NCBI RefSeq assembly: GCF_019168305.1
Contig: NZ_JAHTBI010000043.1
Location: 1 to 51,308 of the forward strand
Direction: 5' to 3'
Length of the DNA: 51,308 nucleotides
From: Pseudomonas aegrilactucae
GTDB taxonomy: Bacteria; Pseudomonadota; Gammaproteobacteria; Pseudomonadales; Pseudomonadaceae
Part shown: in pieces, positions 1 to 8,284 of the stretch
Numbering within the stretch: the first letter of the stretch is position 1
How the letters are laid out: the number at the start of each line of letters is the position of its first letter
The notes under the pieces: model-generated
The model's input: the letters and a program-made list of their open reading frames with translations, nothing else
Database searches by the model: none
Told to the model about the DNA's origin: nothing
Made by a program: the position numbers and the translations under genes

Positions 1-68
1 GTTGATCGGAGCATCCCTACGTCTGCTTCTGGCCGATAGTAGTCGTTGGCACGTCTTCGCTTTCGTCA

Positions 69-84
69 GGCCGCATCTGCGGCC
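69..84 (-). terminator. Possible hairpin downstream of the DUF3077 gene
   Basis: A GGCCGC/GCGGCC stem with a 4-nt loop lies just beyond the stop of the minus-strand gene that ends at 100. It has no T-tract, so termination is only a guess from position and symmetry. Confidence 0.3.
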
Positions 85-99
85 CGTGTGGTTGCATCG

Positions 100-408
100 T
101 TACTTGCTTGGCGCTTTCGCCTCCATGCCATCGAGCACCGATTCGATCAACGCATTGCTCAATTCCAGCGAATGCTGCGAGGCCATCAGCAGGCTCTTGA
201 ACTGCTCATCGGCGCGTTCGCAGGCTTGTGCGGTGGTGTCCTTGGCGCACTGGATCATGATCGACAGGTAGACCAGCGCGTCTTCGAGCTTGATGTTCTC
301 GCGCACGGAAAACAGGGGAGGGTGATCGCCGTGGCAACAGCCGAAGGAGGTGTAGACGGGTTTGCGCAGGGTGGTGGCTAGCGGGGGATCGGGGACGATT
401 TTTGTCAT
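100..408 (-). CDS. DUF3077 family small protein
   Basis: A 102-residue soluble protein of unknown function, with no signal peptide or membrane segment. The central block (FSVRENIKLEDALVYLS, about residues 33-49) followed by an alanine/cysteine-rich helix matches my memory of the DUF3077 family, small proteins that occur in many copies in Pseudomonas genomes. The start is supported by an AGGAG 8 bases before the ATG. It stands alone, preceded on its own strand by a repeat-rich leader (446-640). DUF3077 proteins have no established function; assignment is from sequence resemblance only. Confidence 0.75.
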   Translation of the reverse strand: MTKIVPDPPLATTLRKPVYTSFGCCHGDHPPLFSVRENIKLEDALVYLSIMIQCAKDTTAQACERADEQFKSLLMASQHSLELSNALIESVLDGMEAKAPSK

Positions 409-848
409 TGTGCTGCTCCTAGAGTGGTGGAGCTGTCACTCATCGCTACCAAACGAAGGGTGACGGCCATACGCAGGTTGGTAGACCGGGACTCTAGGAA
501 CCCAGCGCGCACGAATGCGCCCTGCGTACAGCCGCCATAACACGAAACAGCAGACACAAAAAAAAGCGCCAGCTGAGACGGATGGACGCTTGCACGTCAT
601 AGAGTACTCGGGCTACCAAACCCGGTCGCTGGATTTACAACGACGGGGCAAGGTTAACGGGGTTGGGGTGGGGATTCAAGTTTCTGGCTGATGGAAGGAT
701 GAGACATTACCGTTTCAGTGTTGATGCTTGCACGTCGACGATCTGGCTTGCTTTTGAATTCAATGGCTTAATACGCGCAGGGTCGTTTGTGTCATTTCAT
801 GTGCAAGGGCCGACAACGTTGATCAACACCCACAGATAAGGACATTTC
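409..848. other. Intergenic region with CTACCAA/TTGGTAG inverted repeats
   Basis: This 440-bp gene-free stretch separates the minus-strand DUF3077 gene from a plus-strand lipoprotein gene. CTACCAAAC occurs at 446-454 and again at 613-621; the complementary GTTGGTAG lies between them at 477-484, so one arm could pair with either partner. Further short complementary blocks (ACCGGG near 485-490 and CCCGGT at 621-626; CCCAGCG and CGCTGG) suggest a folded RNA. If transcribed with the DUF3077 gene it would form a leader of about 250 nt. I recall similar sequence beside DUF3077 genes in other pseudomonads but cannot name an RNA family. From 662 to 848 I see only the presumed promoter of the next gene. 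Confidence 0.45.
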
Positions 849-1178
849 ATGCGTCAATTCAAACTCGTACTCGCGGCATTGCCGTTCGGCATACTGGCCG
901 GCTGCGGCAACGACGCGCTGGAAGGCACCTACGAACAAACCACCACAGTGATGGGCATCCAGGGCCCCACCCAGAAGGTCGAGTTCTCGAGTGACTACAT
1001 CATCGCAAACGGCATCGAGGTCAAGGTCGGTGAGTGGGAGCGCAAGGACGATGTGGTCATTGCTCGGAACAAAGACGGGGTCGCGTTGATCAACGTTCGC
1101 GTACTGGATGGCGGCAAGCGTCTGGAAGCCATTGGCGGCAGTGAGATGGCCAAGAACGTGTTCGTGCGGGTAGATTGA
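849..1178 (+). CDS. Small putative lipoprotein
   Basis: A 109-residue protein with a lipoprotein signal: a short basic start, a hydrophobic stretch and the lipobox LAGC ending at Cys19, so it is probably anchored in a membrane facing the periplasm. The mature part of about 90 residues is rich in beta-type sequence (EGTYEQTTT, KVEFSSDYI, VGEWERKDD) and resembles small lipocalin-like or DUF-type sensor lipoproteins, but I do not recognise a family. The start has AAGGA upstream. It is monocistronic, with a strong dyad 4 bases after the stop. Confidence 0.75.
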   Translation: MRQFKLVLAALPFGILAGCGNDALEGTYEQTTTVMGIQGPTQKVEFSSDYIIANGIEVKVGEWERKDDVVIARNKDGVALINVRVLDGGKRLEAIGGSEMAKNVFVRVD

Positions 1179-1181
1179 TCT

Positions 1182-1220
1182 GGAGGGGCTGACTGGCTCG
1201 CTGTGGCTGTCAGCCCCTCC
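1182..1220. terminator. 12-bp perfect stem between convergent genes
   Basis: GGAGGGGCTGAC (1182-1193) and GTCAGCCCCTCC (1209-1220) form a perfect 12-bp stem right after the lipoprotein stop and before the end of the convergent gene at 1376. It lacks a clear T-run, so it may be an RNA-stabilising hairpin or bidirectional terminator. The rest of 1221-1375 holds nothing recognised. Confidence 0.55.
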
Positions 1221-1375
1221 CGCCCCGGTCCGGCGCGCCTTTGCAGCCGCGGGCCGCAAACGCTGTATCGCATCATCAGCACCTGCCGTGCTGCTCGTGA
1301 TCGTGGCTTTTCAGCGCTCATCGATGAGTGATGCGAACGTGACAGGGGCGATGGCTGGAAGCTACCGACGTGTTC

Positions 1376-2176
1376 TCAGATCTTCGGTTTCACGGCCTTG
1401 GCTTGTTCGTCGGCCAGTTTCTGTTTGCGCGTGGCTTCTTCGTTCGCATCCCGTGCGCTCAGCTCATCGAACATGCCTTTGGCGTCGGTGATGGTGAGGG
1501 TGTAGGACGCCACCATATTATCCGTCTGTTTTGCCGCTCTGACCGAGATGATTTTCCCGCATCTGGGGCTGAACGAGCGCGGAGCGGTGACCGAAACGCC
1601 AGGAATAGGCGTGATGGTGCCGTTACCCTGGCATGGGGCCGAGCCCGATCCAGTCCACTGTTTACCGTTGCGGTCGTATTGCCATGTTAAGCCCATTGCT
1701 CCGATTGCCGTGGTGTCGGAGGGTGGACCAAACTTCTCGATCAGCGCGTTCTTGAACGTATTGACCTCGATGCGGCCTCCTTTATCGAGGCGTTGCACGC
1801 GTGCGACGAACCATACCTTGCCAGCGTCGTTGAGCAATGCTGCAAACTCGTCAGAAGGTCCGCCCGGGTGGTTGGTGCCCGTACTCATCATGAGCGTATC
1901 GGTTTTCGCCGTGACACCCGCTTCCTGCCCGGTAGTCAGCATCAGCGGTGTAATTGCGTAGTCGGGGTTGGCCTTGGCGATGGCTTCTTTGGCTTCAGCC
2001 AACGAAGAGCCGATGGTTACGCCCGAAATGTCATCTGCTGCCAGGGTGGCTGTGCTCGCGAGGGCCATGAACGTCGCAGTGGCCATGACGCTTAGCGCCT
2101 TGAGGCGAGCGCTCTTGCAAGCCTGTTTCAGTGCCTGGGCTTCATTGAACTCGTTTGCAGCAAAGGGGAATTGCAT
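1376..2176 (-). CDS. Secreted/periplasmic protein of unknown function
   Basis: A 266-residue protein. The N-terminus is long: about 30 mostly polar residues, then a hydrophobic core (ALSVMATATFMALASTATLA) ending in ALA-like signal peptidase site near residue 47, so the mature protein should be periplasmic or secreted. The start at 2176 is supported by AGGAAGAGG before the ATG; an internal Met at the hydrophobic core would give a shorter signal peptide and cannot be excluded. The mature part contains an ISGVTIGSSLAEAKEAI segment like the periplasmic proteins that begin with a short repeat-like helix-turn module. No family recognised. It lies downstream of the CGNR regulator on the same strand but 190 bases away, so it probably has its own promoter. 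Confidence 0.65.
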   Translation of the reverse strand: MQFPFAANEFNEAQALKQACKSARLKALSVMATATFMALASTATLAADDISGVTIGSSLAEAKEAIAKANPDYAITPLMLTTGQEAGVTAKTDTLMMSTGTNHPGGPSDEFAALLNDAGKVWFVARVQRLDKGGRIEVNTFKNALIEKFGPPSDTTAIGAMGLTWQYDRNGKQWTGSGSAPCQGNGTITPIPGVSVTAPRSFSPRCGKIISVRAAKQTDNMVASYTLTITDAKGMFDELSARDANEEATRKQKLADEQAKAVKPKI

Positions 2177-2368
2177 GAGACCTCTTCCTGAAGTCGATTA
2201 AAGGGAGGGGCAAGGTAACATAATGTGTCCGTTCGCATTGAGCAGCAGTTCTCATAGAGCGTATGAGCCGCTGCCCGACCCAACTGGCGGTGTTGTCGCA
2301 GGCAGCTTGTCGAAACCCAGGCATGACCGCACTGGATACGGGCCGGGCCCAGGGATGCTGTACTCGGT

Positions 2369-2953
2369 CTACTCAAGTTTGTGCCTGGAACGAAACGCCG
2401 CCACTTTCATGCGGTTGCCACACGTCGACATGCTGCACCAGCGGCGGCGGTGCGATTTACTCAGGTCGTGGAACATCAGAATGCAGTCATGCGCCTCGCA
2501 CTGGCGAACGAACTCGAACTTCTCGCTCGTGACCAGCTTCACCAACGCATCGGCCACAGGCCAAAGCAAGCTTGCCGGGCTGCAGTCCCTTTGATGAACG
2601 CCGACCCGCATCGCCTGCGCTTTGCCATCCCATTCCAGCCTGGTCACCGGGCGACCTGCTTCAAGCAGTTGATTGATCCAGCTGAGATCGACTGCAACGC
2701 CTTTCATTGCAGCGTTCACCAACGCCCTTGAACAGTCGCGAAGCCTGCGCGCTTCAGCCAGCAGCCCATGCGGCACTTTCGGGGCCGCGTGCTCAGGTAA
2801 CTGCCCGGCCATCTTCAGCCAGTTCATGACGCTTTGATCATCGGTAAGGCAGTCGTGATGCTGCTCACCCACACCGTACTCGGTATTGATGAAATCGAGG
2901 GCAAGGTTGTCAGCCAGAAAGAGTGGGCCGGAGGAAACGCTGGTCGGATTCAT
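2369..2953 (-). CDS. CGNR zinc-finger / ABATE-domain putative regulator
   Basis: A 194-residue protein of the ABATE/CGNR family (formerly DUF1470). The N-terminal part has the ABATE signature (LADNLALDFINT, residues 13-23). The C-terminus carries the CGNR zinc finger: C152-x4-C157, then F-x-D-x-S-x-x-RRRWCS and C173-x4-C178 followed by GNR. Family members are thought to be zinc-binding stress-linked transcription regulators; direct evidence of their targets is scarce. It is transcribed divergently from the hydrolase gene at 3047, and the 93-bp gap contains two tandem palindromes (2962-2991 and 3003-3033), the arrangement expected if it controls itself and the hydrolase. Confidence 0.85.
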   Translation of the reverse strand: MNPTSVSSGPLFLADNLALDFINTEYGVGEQHHDCLTDDQSVMNWLKMAGQLPEHAAPKVPHGLLAEARRLRDCSRALVNAAMKGVAVDLSWINQLLEAGRPVTRLEWDGKAQAMRVGVHQRDCSPASLLWPVADALVKLVTSEKFEFVRQCEAHDCILMFHDLSKSHRRRWCSMSTCGNRMKVAAFRSRHKLE

Positions 2954-2961
2954 GTCGCCCT

Positions 2962-2991
2962 GTAACCGTCAAAATAATATTGACAGGTTAC
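2962..2991. promoter_or_regulatory. Palindrome 1 in the CGNR/hydrolase divergent promoter
   Basis: A 30-bp imperfect palindrome with outer GTAACC/GGTTAC arms and inner TCAA/TTGA. It starts 9 bases upstream of the regulator start and is paired with a second copy 41 bp away. Binding by the CGNR protein is inferred from position only. Confidence 0.55.
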
Positions 2992-3002
2992 CAAATAGCT
3001 GC

Positions 3003-3033
3003 GTAACCTTCAAACGGCAAATTTAACGGTTAC
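3003..3033. promoter_or_regulatory. Palindrome 2 in the CGNR/hydrolase divergent promoter
   Basis: A 31-bp imperfect palindrome, again with outer GTAACC/GGTTAC and inner AAA/TTT arms (GTAACCTTCAAA against the complement GTAACCGTTAAA, 10 of 12 matching). It ends 13 bases before the hydrolase ATG, where a bound repressor would block RNA polymerase or ribosome loading. Confidence 0.55.
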
Positions 3034-3046
3034 ATAAGGAATCGTC

Positions 3047-3988
3047 ATGACCTCTTCCAAATCGATTGCAGGTGCCGGCCTCGCGGTCTCTGTGCTGGTT
3101 GGCGGTGCGCAGGCCGCCAATGGAACCAGCGTGGTTCATTACCGCTACGAGCAAGTCGGTGATGTGAAGGTTTTCTATCGTGAGGCGGGCAACCCCGGCG
3201 CCCCTACGGTACTGCTGCTTCACGGCTTCGCCGCATCATCGTTCATGTTCCGCGAACTTATCCCCCAACTAGCCGATCGCTATCATGTGATCGCGCCGGA
3301 TCTGCCTGCGTTCGGCTTCACCGAAGCGCCTGCGAGGGCCGGGTACGCCTATACTTTCGCTCAATTGGCCAAGACCATCGGCCAGTTCACCGAACAGCTC
3401 AAGCTCGATAAATACGCGCTTATGGTTCACGACTACGGCGCCCCCGTAGGATGGCGTCTGGCTGTCGCCCATCCTGATCGGGTCAGCGCAATCATTTCTC
3501 AGAACGGGAATGCCTATGAGGAAGGGTTGGGCGACAGCTGGGCGCCGATCCAGACGTATTGGCACGAACCTACGCAGCAGAACCGCAATGCCCTGAAAGA
3601 CTTCCCGACGCCGGCCTCGATCAAGTGGCAATACCTTGAAGGGGTTGCCGACAAGAGCTCGGTTTCACCCGATGGCTACACGCTGGAAGGGCTTCAGGTA
3701 TCGCGGCCCGGCAATGCGGATATTCAGCTCGATATGGTGCTGGATTACGCCTCGAACGTCGCGATGTACCCCACCTTCCAGGCGTACTTTCGCAGGTACC
3801 AGCCACCGCTGCTGGCGGTGTGGGGCAAGAACGATCCGTTCTTCCTTCCGGCCGGGGCCGAGGCCTGGAAGCGCGATCTGCCGGATGCGGATATTCGCTT
3901 CTATGACACCGGACACTTCGCGCTTGAAACTCACGGCCAGCAGATCATTCCTGTCATTCGTGGGTTCCTGGACAAGACCCTTCGGTAG
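3047..3988 (+). CDS. Secreted alpha/beta hydrolase, haloalkane-dehalogenase/epoxide-hydrolase-like
   Basis: A 313-residue alpha/beta-hydrolase-fold enzyme with an N-terminal signal peptide (cleavage after AQA, near residue 23), so it probably acts in the periplasm or outside. Seen motifs: oxyanion HGF (59-61), DLPAFG (85-90), nucleophile elbow HDYGAP with Asp129 in the nucleophile position, acid Asp263 in WGKNDPFF, and catalytic His290 in DTGHFALE. An Asp nucleophile points to haloalkane dehalogenase or epoxide hydrolase chemistry rather than a serine esterase; substrate unknown. AAGGA lies 6 bases before the ATG. It is divergent from the CGNR regulator, which may control it. An export signal is unusual for characterised dehalogenases but is common in this hydrolase subgroup. 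Confidence 0.85.
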   Translation: MTSSKSIAGAGLAVSVLVGGAQAANGTSVVHYRYEQVGDVKVFYREAGNPGAPTVLLLHGFAASSFMFRELIPQLADRYHVIAPDLPAFGFTEAPARAGYAYTFAQLAKTIGQFTEQLKLDKYALMVHDYGAPVGWRLAVAHPDRVSAIISQNGNAYEEGLGDSWAPIQTYWHEPTQQNRNALKDFPTPASIKWQYLEGVADKSSVSPDGYTLEGLQVSRPGNADIQLDMVLDYASNVAMYPTFQAYFRRYQPPLLAVWGKNDPFFLPAGAEAWKRDLPDADIRFYDTGHFALETHGQQIIPVIRGFLDKTLR

Positions 3989-4110
3989 CGGGTAGGTCCT
4001 GAAGGCGTATTCCAGTGGAGCGTTGACGGCCCCCAGGAAATTTTGTACCGGTTACGGAATGCATCTCCTTTGCTGGGGTCTTTACAACGACTCTGCAAAG
4101 GACTGGTTCC

Positions 4111-4713
4111 ATGTCGATACGCCCTGCACTCTGCCTGCTGGCCCTGCCGTTGTTTGCCGGCTGCCAGTATCTGCCACATACCGATTACTTCACAGCACCT
4201 GAGAACGAGCCCGATCCCGCGTGGATACGCATCGTCAACTTCACGCAGCATGCCGATCTGTACCAATACGAAAACGGTGTGCGTTCGGGGGGCGTCATCC
4301 GCAGCGGGCCGCTTCCGTTCACCCACACGCAGGATGAGGGGATGCCCAAGGCAGGGCAAGACCTGACGTCGGACTACTATGAAACGCGGATCCGGCCCGG
4401 TATCGAAACGCACGTGGGCATGTTCTGGGAGGGGCCGCGCACCCAATCCTGCTACGTCACAACGAAGTTCACACCCCAGGCGGGGCGCTATTATCAGTTC
4501 AGGCTGACCTCCGGCTCAGGAGGCACCTGTACGTTGTACCCGTCGCTGATCGAGCGCGACAAGGACGGTGCCGGGTGGCACCTCACCCCCAACCCGCAGG
4601 TGACTTACAAAGGCGAAGGGCCGACGGCCAAAACGCATTACAACAACAGTCGCTTCGAGGATCCCGATTACCAGCCCCCTGCGGATCTCTATCCCGGCAT
4701 AGACGTTTTATAG
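4111..4713 (+). CDS. Putative lipoprotein, family not recognised
   Basis: A 200-residue protein with a lipoprotein signal peptide: MSIR start, hydrophobic core and lipobox FAGC ending at Cys18. The mature part reads as a compact beta-rich domain (WIRIVNFTQHADLYQYENG; a later YYQFRLTSGSGGTCTLYPSL) with Cys residues near 112 and 141 that could form a disulfide. It is probably membrane-anchored in the periplasm. AAAGGA precedes the ATG. No operon partner: the upstream hydrolase ends 122 bases before, and the downstream receptor is convergent. Function unknown. Confidence 0.75.
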   Translation: MSIRPALCLLALPLFAGCQYLPHTDYFTAPENEPDPAWIRIVNFTQHADLYQYENGVRSGGVIRSGPLPFTHTQDEGMPKAGQDLTSDYYETRIRPGIETHVGMFWEGPRTQSCYVTTKFTPQAGRYYQFRLTSGSGGTCTLYPSLIERDKDGAGWHLTPNPQVTYKGEGPTAKTHYNNSRFEDPDYQPPADLYPGIDVL

Positions 4714-4806
4714 AGGTGCTGCTTGAATCGTCCCTCATTTCGTAGGCAGTGAGCGACCCCATCTGGCCGGATAGCAGCCGCTCGATCGTTGGCAGCGAAC
4801 CGCTCC

Positions 4807-7236
4807 CTAGAAGCTGTAGCGGGCAGTCAGTTTCAGGTTGCGGGGGTCGCCGTAGATGTCGTACGGGCTATAGGCCCCATTGGCGATGCTGGTGTAGTAG
4901 GTACGGTCGAACAGGTTGTTTACGTTGACCTGCAGGTCCAGTTGCTCGCTGGCCTTGTAGCCTGCCACCAGGCCGACCACCGTGTACGAGCCCTGCTGGT
5001 TTTTCCAGGCAGTGGCACCGGTGCCACCCGCCGTGCGGATGCGGCTCTGCTGGTACACATCACCGCCCACGCGCCAGCGCTGCAGCTCACCCGGCAGGGT
5101 GTAGATCGTGGACAGCTTGAACAGCTGACGCGGCTTCTTGCGGTCGAAGTCTTCACCTTCGCGGGCTGCATTGGCATCACTGACGTATTGGGTCTGGGTA
5201 TAGGTGTAGCCGGCCGCCAGTTGCCAGTTGTCGGTCAGGGCACCCTGGACTTCCAGGTCGACGCCGCGGCTGCGCACCAGGCCGGCGGCCTCGTAGCAGG
5301 CACTGGCGGGGCCTGAGCCGCACCCCTTGTTGTCAGGCAACTCCTGGGCGCGGTTCTTCTGGTCGATCTGGAATACAGCCATGCTGGTGTTCAGTGCGCC
5401 ACCAAAGTACTCGCCCTTGATGCCCACTTCGTAGTTCTCACCCACTACCGGGACGATCACTTTCCTGTCCAGCCCTTTGCTGCTCTGTGGCTTGAAGATA
5501 TCGGTGTAGCTGACATAGACCGAGTGATTGGCGTCCAGGTCGTAGACCAGGCCGGCATAGCGGGTCAGATTGCGGGTGACCTTGTAGTTGCCTTCGCCGT
5601 CTTGGCCGTCGTCGAATTCGTACCAGTCGACACGGCCCCCGAGGATCAGCGACAGTGGCTCGCTCAGGCGCAGGCGGGTGGTGGCATAGACGCTGTCCTG
5701 GGTGGTGGTCTCGGGAAGGCCGTTGCTGCCAGTGACGTAATCCGGCTTGGCATGCGCACCTGGATCCCAGTCGAAGGGGTTGCTGCCCGCGTCGATGAAA
5801 CTGCTCCAGGCCTTGCCGGAACGATAATTCAGCTCACGCTTGCTTACGCCCAGGGTCAGGTCATGCGTTTGGCCGAGCAACTGGAAGGGGCCGCTGAGCG
5901 CCAGGTCGTAGCCGGTTTCCTTTTGCTCCATGGCTTCGGTCCACAGGTAGTGACGATCGTATTCCCATACCGAAGAGGCCAGCACGTCGGTGTCGGTCTT
6001 GGACTGCATGGCGGCCAGGCGCAGCGTCCAGTCGTTGGCGAGGCCTTGTTCCAGGGTGGCGAAATAGCCGGTGGTGCGATCGTCCGAGTATTCCCAGTCA
6101 TGGCCCAGGAAGGTGTCGCGTGGCAGCCCCAGGTGACCGCCGCCACGGGCCATGGGCAACCCGCCCCAGATATAGTTGGTATGGTTCTTCTGCCGGTAGG
6201 CCCCCAGCGTCAGCGTGGTGCTGTCGCTCAGGTCGGCGTCGACCACGCCGTAGAACAGATCATGATCACTCTGCACCGAGTCACGGAAGCTTTTGGCGTC
6301 CTGGCGCGAGACCACGGTGCGGGCGCGCAGGGTGCCACTGTCATTGAGCGGGCCGCCGATATCCAGCGTGCCGGTGTAATCGTCCCAGCTACCGGCGCTG
6401 CCGGTGAGCGTGCCCTGAAACTCATGGGTCGGGCGCTTGCGCACCAGGTTGATGGCGCCAGCGGGGTTGCCGGCACCCTGGGCCAGCCCGGTGGCGCCGC
6501 GAACGATCTCCACCCGGTCATACATGGCCAGGTTGGCTTCTCCGCTGGGCAGGTAGGTCAAAAAGCTGGTTGGGAAACCGTCGTACATGATGTTGTCGAC
6601 GTCGAAACCGCGTGCGCTGAAGGTGGGCCGCCCAACGCCGCCGGCGTTATTGAGGAAAATGCCCGGCGCACTTTTGGCGACATCGCTGATACTGGTCATG
6701 GCCTTGTCGTCCATGCGCTTGCGCGTGACCACGCTGACCGACTGTGGCGTTTCGCGCAAGCTCAAGGGCAACTTGGTGGCAGTCTGCATGGTCCCGGTGG
6801 TGTAGGAACCGCTGTTCTCGGTAGTCGCCGCCAGGCCCTGTCCGGTAACGCTGGTTGCGCCCAGTTCCAAGCCTGTGCCAGCGACCTGCGGTGTCAGCAG
6901 GTACAGACCATTGCCCTGCGCTGACGCTTGCAGGCCGGTGCCCCGCAACAGTTGCTGCAGACCGCCTTCCACACTGGTGGTGGCATCGAGCCCGGGGCTG
7001 CGCAAACCTTCCACCAGCCCCGGTTCGATGGGCAGGGTGATATCCGCCTGGCTGGCAAAGTCGGCAAGGGTAGTGCTCAGGTTACCGGCTGGTACCTTGT
7101 AGGCACGGCCCTGCTGCGCGCTTTGCTCGACGGCCTGCGACGATGTTGCAGTCAGGCTGGTGCCCGCGATGATCAGGCCCAGTACTGCAGCGTGTACTGC
7201 CCGCGCCAGTGGTTGCATGCCCTGCGTCGTCGCCAT
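4807..7236 (-). CDS. TonB-dependent siderophore receptor with N-terminal signalling (STN) domain
   Basis: An 809-residue outer-membrane receptor of the FecA/FpvA/FoxA type. After a signal peptide (about 1-37) comes an STN domain (YKVPAGNLSTTLADFASQADI onward, about 45-110), then a plug beginning near ATKLPLSLRETPQSVSVVT and a beta-barrel ending in a C-terminal aromatic residue (ARYSF). Such receptors bind ferric siderophores and signal through FecR to an ECF sigma factor. I chose the ATG at 7236 (GGGACGA upstream) rather than one at 7323, because the latter would overlap the FecR stop and precede the signal peptide with 29 unlikely residues. It closes the first FecI-FecR-receptor module. The ligand cannot be read from sequence. 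Confidence 0.93.
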   Translation of the reverse strand: MATTQGMQPLARAVHAAVLGLIIAGTSLTATSSQAVEQSAQQGRAYKVPAGNLSTTLADFASQADITLPIEPGLVEGLRSPGLDATTSVEGGLQQLLRGTGLQASAQGNGLYLLTPQVAGTGLELGATSVTGQGLAATTENSGSYTTGTMQTATKLPLSLRETPQSVSVVTRKRMDDKAMTSISDVAKSAPGIFLNNAGGVGRPTFSARGFDVDNIMYDGFPTSFLTYLPSGEANLAMYDRVEIVRGATGLAQGAGNPAGAINLVRKRPTHEFQGTLTGSAGSWDDYTGTLDIGGPLNDSGTLRARTVVSRQDAKSFRDSVQSDHDLFYGVVDADLSDSTTLTLGAYRQKNHTNYIWGGLPMARGGGHLGLPRDTFLGHDWEYSDDRTTGYFATLEQGLANDWTLRLAAMQSKTDTDVLASSVWEYDRHYLWTEAMEQKETGYDLALSGPFQLLGQTHDLTLGVSKRELNYRSGKAWSSFIDAGSNPFDWDPGAHAKPDYVTGSNGLPETTTQDSVYATTRLRLSEPLSLILGGRVDWYEFDDGQDGEGNYKVTRNLTRYAGLVYDLDANHSVYVSYTDIFKPQSSKGLDRKVIVPVVGENYEVGIKGEYFGGALNTSMAVFQIDQKNRAQELPDNKGCGSGPASACYEAAGLVRSRGVDLEVQGALTDNWQLAAGYTYTQTQYVSDANAAREGEDFDRKKPRQLFKLSTIYTLPGELQRWRVGGDVYQQSRIRTAGGTGATAWKNQQGSYTVVGLVAGYKASEQLDLQVNVNNLFDRTYYTSIANGAYSPYDIYGDPRNLKLTARYSF

Positions 7237-7278
7237 GTGTTCGTCCCGCCCTTGTGAAAGTGAAGTGGTTAAGAGAGG

Positions 7279-7298
7279 GACACGCAGCCTGAGTAAAA
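7279..7298 (-). promoter_or_regulatory. Candidate FecI-type promoter for receptor 1
   Basis: On the minus strand TTTTAC is followed after 7 bases by GCGTGTC. The same pair, with 8 bases between, stands in the same place before receptor 2 (11475-11495). The shared layout in the FecR-receptor gap suggests promoters for the ECF sigma factors; element assignment is inference. Confidence 0.35.
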
Positions 7299-7301
7299 CA
7301 C

Positions 7302-7320
7302 GACAATGATTCTTGTTACG
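7302..7320. promoter_or_regulatory. Fur-box-like sequence before receptor 1
   Basis: Read on the minus strand, this matches 13 of 19 positions of the consensus GATAATGATAATCATTATC, including the AATCATT core. It overlaps the last codons of the FecR gene and sits just upstream of the candidate receptor promoter. Confidence 0.45.
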
Positions 7321-8284
7321 CACTGGCGCGCGCCGTGATGGTGACCCAGTAGGGCGTGCGGTAGTGGACGTTGACCGGCAGCGTCTGGCTCAGGGCACGC
7401 AGAATCTGGTCGGTGTCGCGCAACTGGAAGGCGCCGGAGATCAGCAGCCCGGCTACCGCCGGATCGCAACGCAGCAGGCCAGGTCGGTAGCGATCCAGCT
7501 CGCTGATGAAGTCATCGAGGCGCATCTTTTCTGCGCGCAGCACATTGCTGAGCCAGTCAAGGCGATGCTGCGCCAGTGCCATAGGAGGCTGCGCGGCCTG
7601 GGTGTCTACATGGGTCTGCTGGCCAGCCGCCAGGCGGGTCAGGCCATCAGCACCGCGTGACAGTCGTGGGCGCACCTCGACAGCGCCTTCCAGTGCGGCG
7701 AGGTAGGTGGAGTGCGGGTACTGACGCACCAGAAAACGGCTGCCGAGCAGGGTGATGTGCGCGTGGGCGGTATCGACGATGAACGCCCGGCTGGCCTGTT
7801 CGCGCGGCACCTGGACGAGCATCTCGCCGGCAATGAGGCGCACGCGACGAACGCTGTCGTCGTAGGCGAGATCAACGGCGCTACCGGTGTTCAGGCGAAT
7901 CTGTCCGCCGTCGGGCAGGTCCAGGGTGCGCTGTTCCCCCGTGGCGGTGCGCTCGTCCGCCTGCCACTCGCGCCACGGCAGGCCCCGGTGTGCAGCGAGG
8001 CCGAGCGGGGCGGCAGCGATCAGCACCGCTAGGATCTTGAGCGCCTGGCGCCGCTCCAGGCTGCGCGGGCGCTCCAGCGCCGCGCGTTCGGCATCCCCGG
8101 CAAGCAACTGGGCTCGACCGCAGAAGCGCTCGGCCAGTTGCCAGGCCCGTTCGTGATCTGCGTGTCGCGCCCGCCATTCGGCGCCGGCGGCATGCTCGGC
8201 GGCGCCAGCGCCGCTGTTTTGCAGGCGCACGAACCAGCTGGCCGCCTCACGGGCAATGCGCCGGTCGATGGGCGTATCACCCAT
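7316..8284 (-). CDS. FecR-type anti-sigma/sigma-regulator
   Basis: A 322-residue inner-membrane regulator. The N-terminal cytoplasmic part has the DUF4880-like sequence (REAASWFVRLQNSG ... ADHERAWQLAERF) that binds the sigma factor, followed by a membrane segment (LKILAVLIAAAPLGLAA, about 87-103) and a periplasmic FecR domain (QRTLDLPDGGQIRLNTGSAVDLAYD) plus the C-terminal STN-interacting region. In the family it relays the receptor's ligand-bound state to the ECF sigma factor. The ATG at 8284 was chosen because it overlaps the sigma gene end by 8 bases (ATGGGTGA), giving translational coupling; upstream in-frame sequence to 8335 lies inside the sigma gene. Confidence 0.92.
   Translation of the reverse strand: MGDTPIDRRIAREAASWFVRLQNSGAGAAEHAAGAEWRARHADHERAWQLAERFCGRAQLLAGDAERAALERPRSLERRQALKILAVLIAAAPLGLAAHRGLPWREWQADERTATGEQRTLDLPDGGQIRLNTGSAVDLAYDDSVRRVRLIAGEMLVQVPREQASRAFIVDTAHAHITLLGSRFLVRQYPHSTYLAALEGAVEVRPRLSRGADGLTRLAAGQQTHVDTQAAQPPMALAQHRLDWLSNVLRAEKMRLDDFISELDRYRPGLLRCDPAVAGLLISGAFQLRDTDQILRALSQTLPVNVHYRTPYWVTITARASA

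Noticed and set aside
757..772. AATTCAATGGCTTAAT as a possible fifth copy of the shared palindrome
   Set aside because: Only the right half matches; the left half and the 10-bp spacing to a TTG are absent.
5524..6924. A 466-codon plus-strand frame inside receptor 1
   Set aside because: Antisense shadow of a clear TonB receptor; residue composition (Gly/Val/Ala/Gln rich) is not protein-like.
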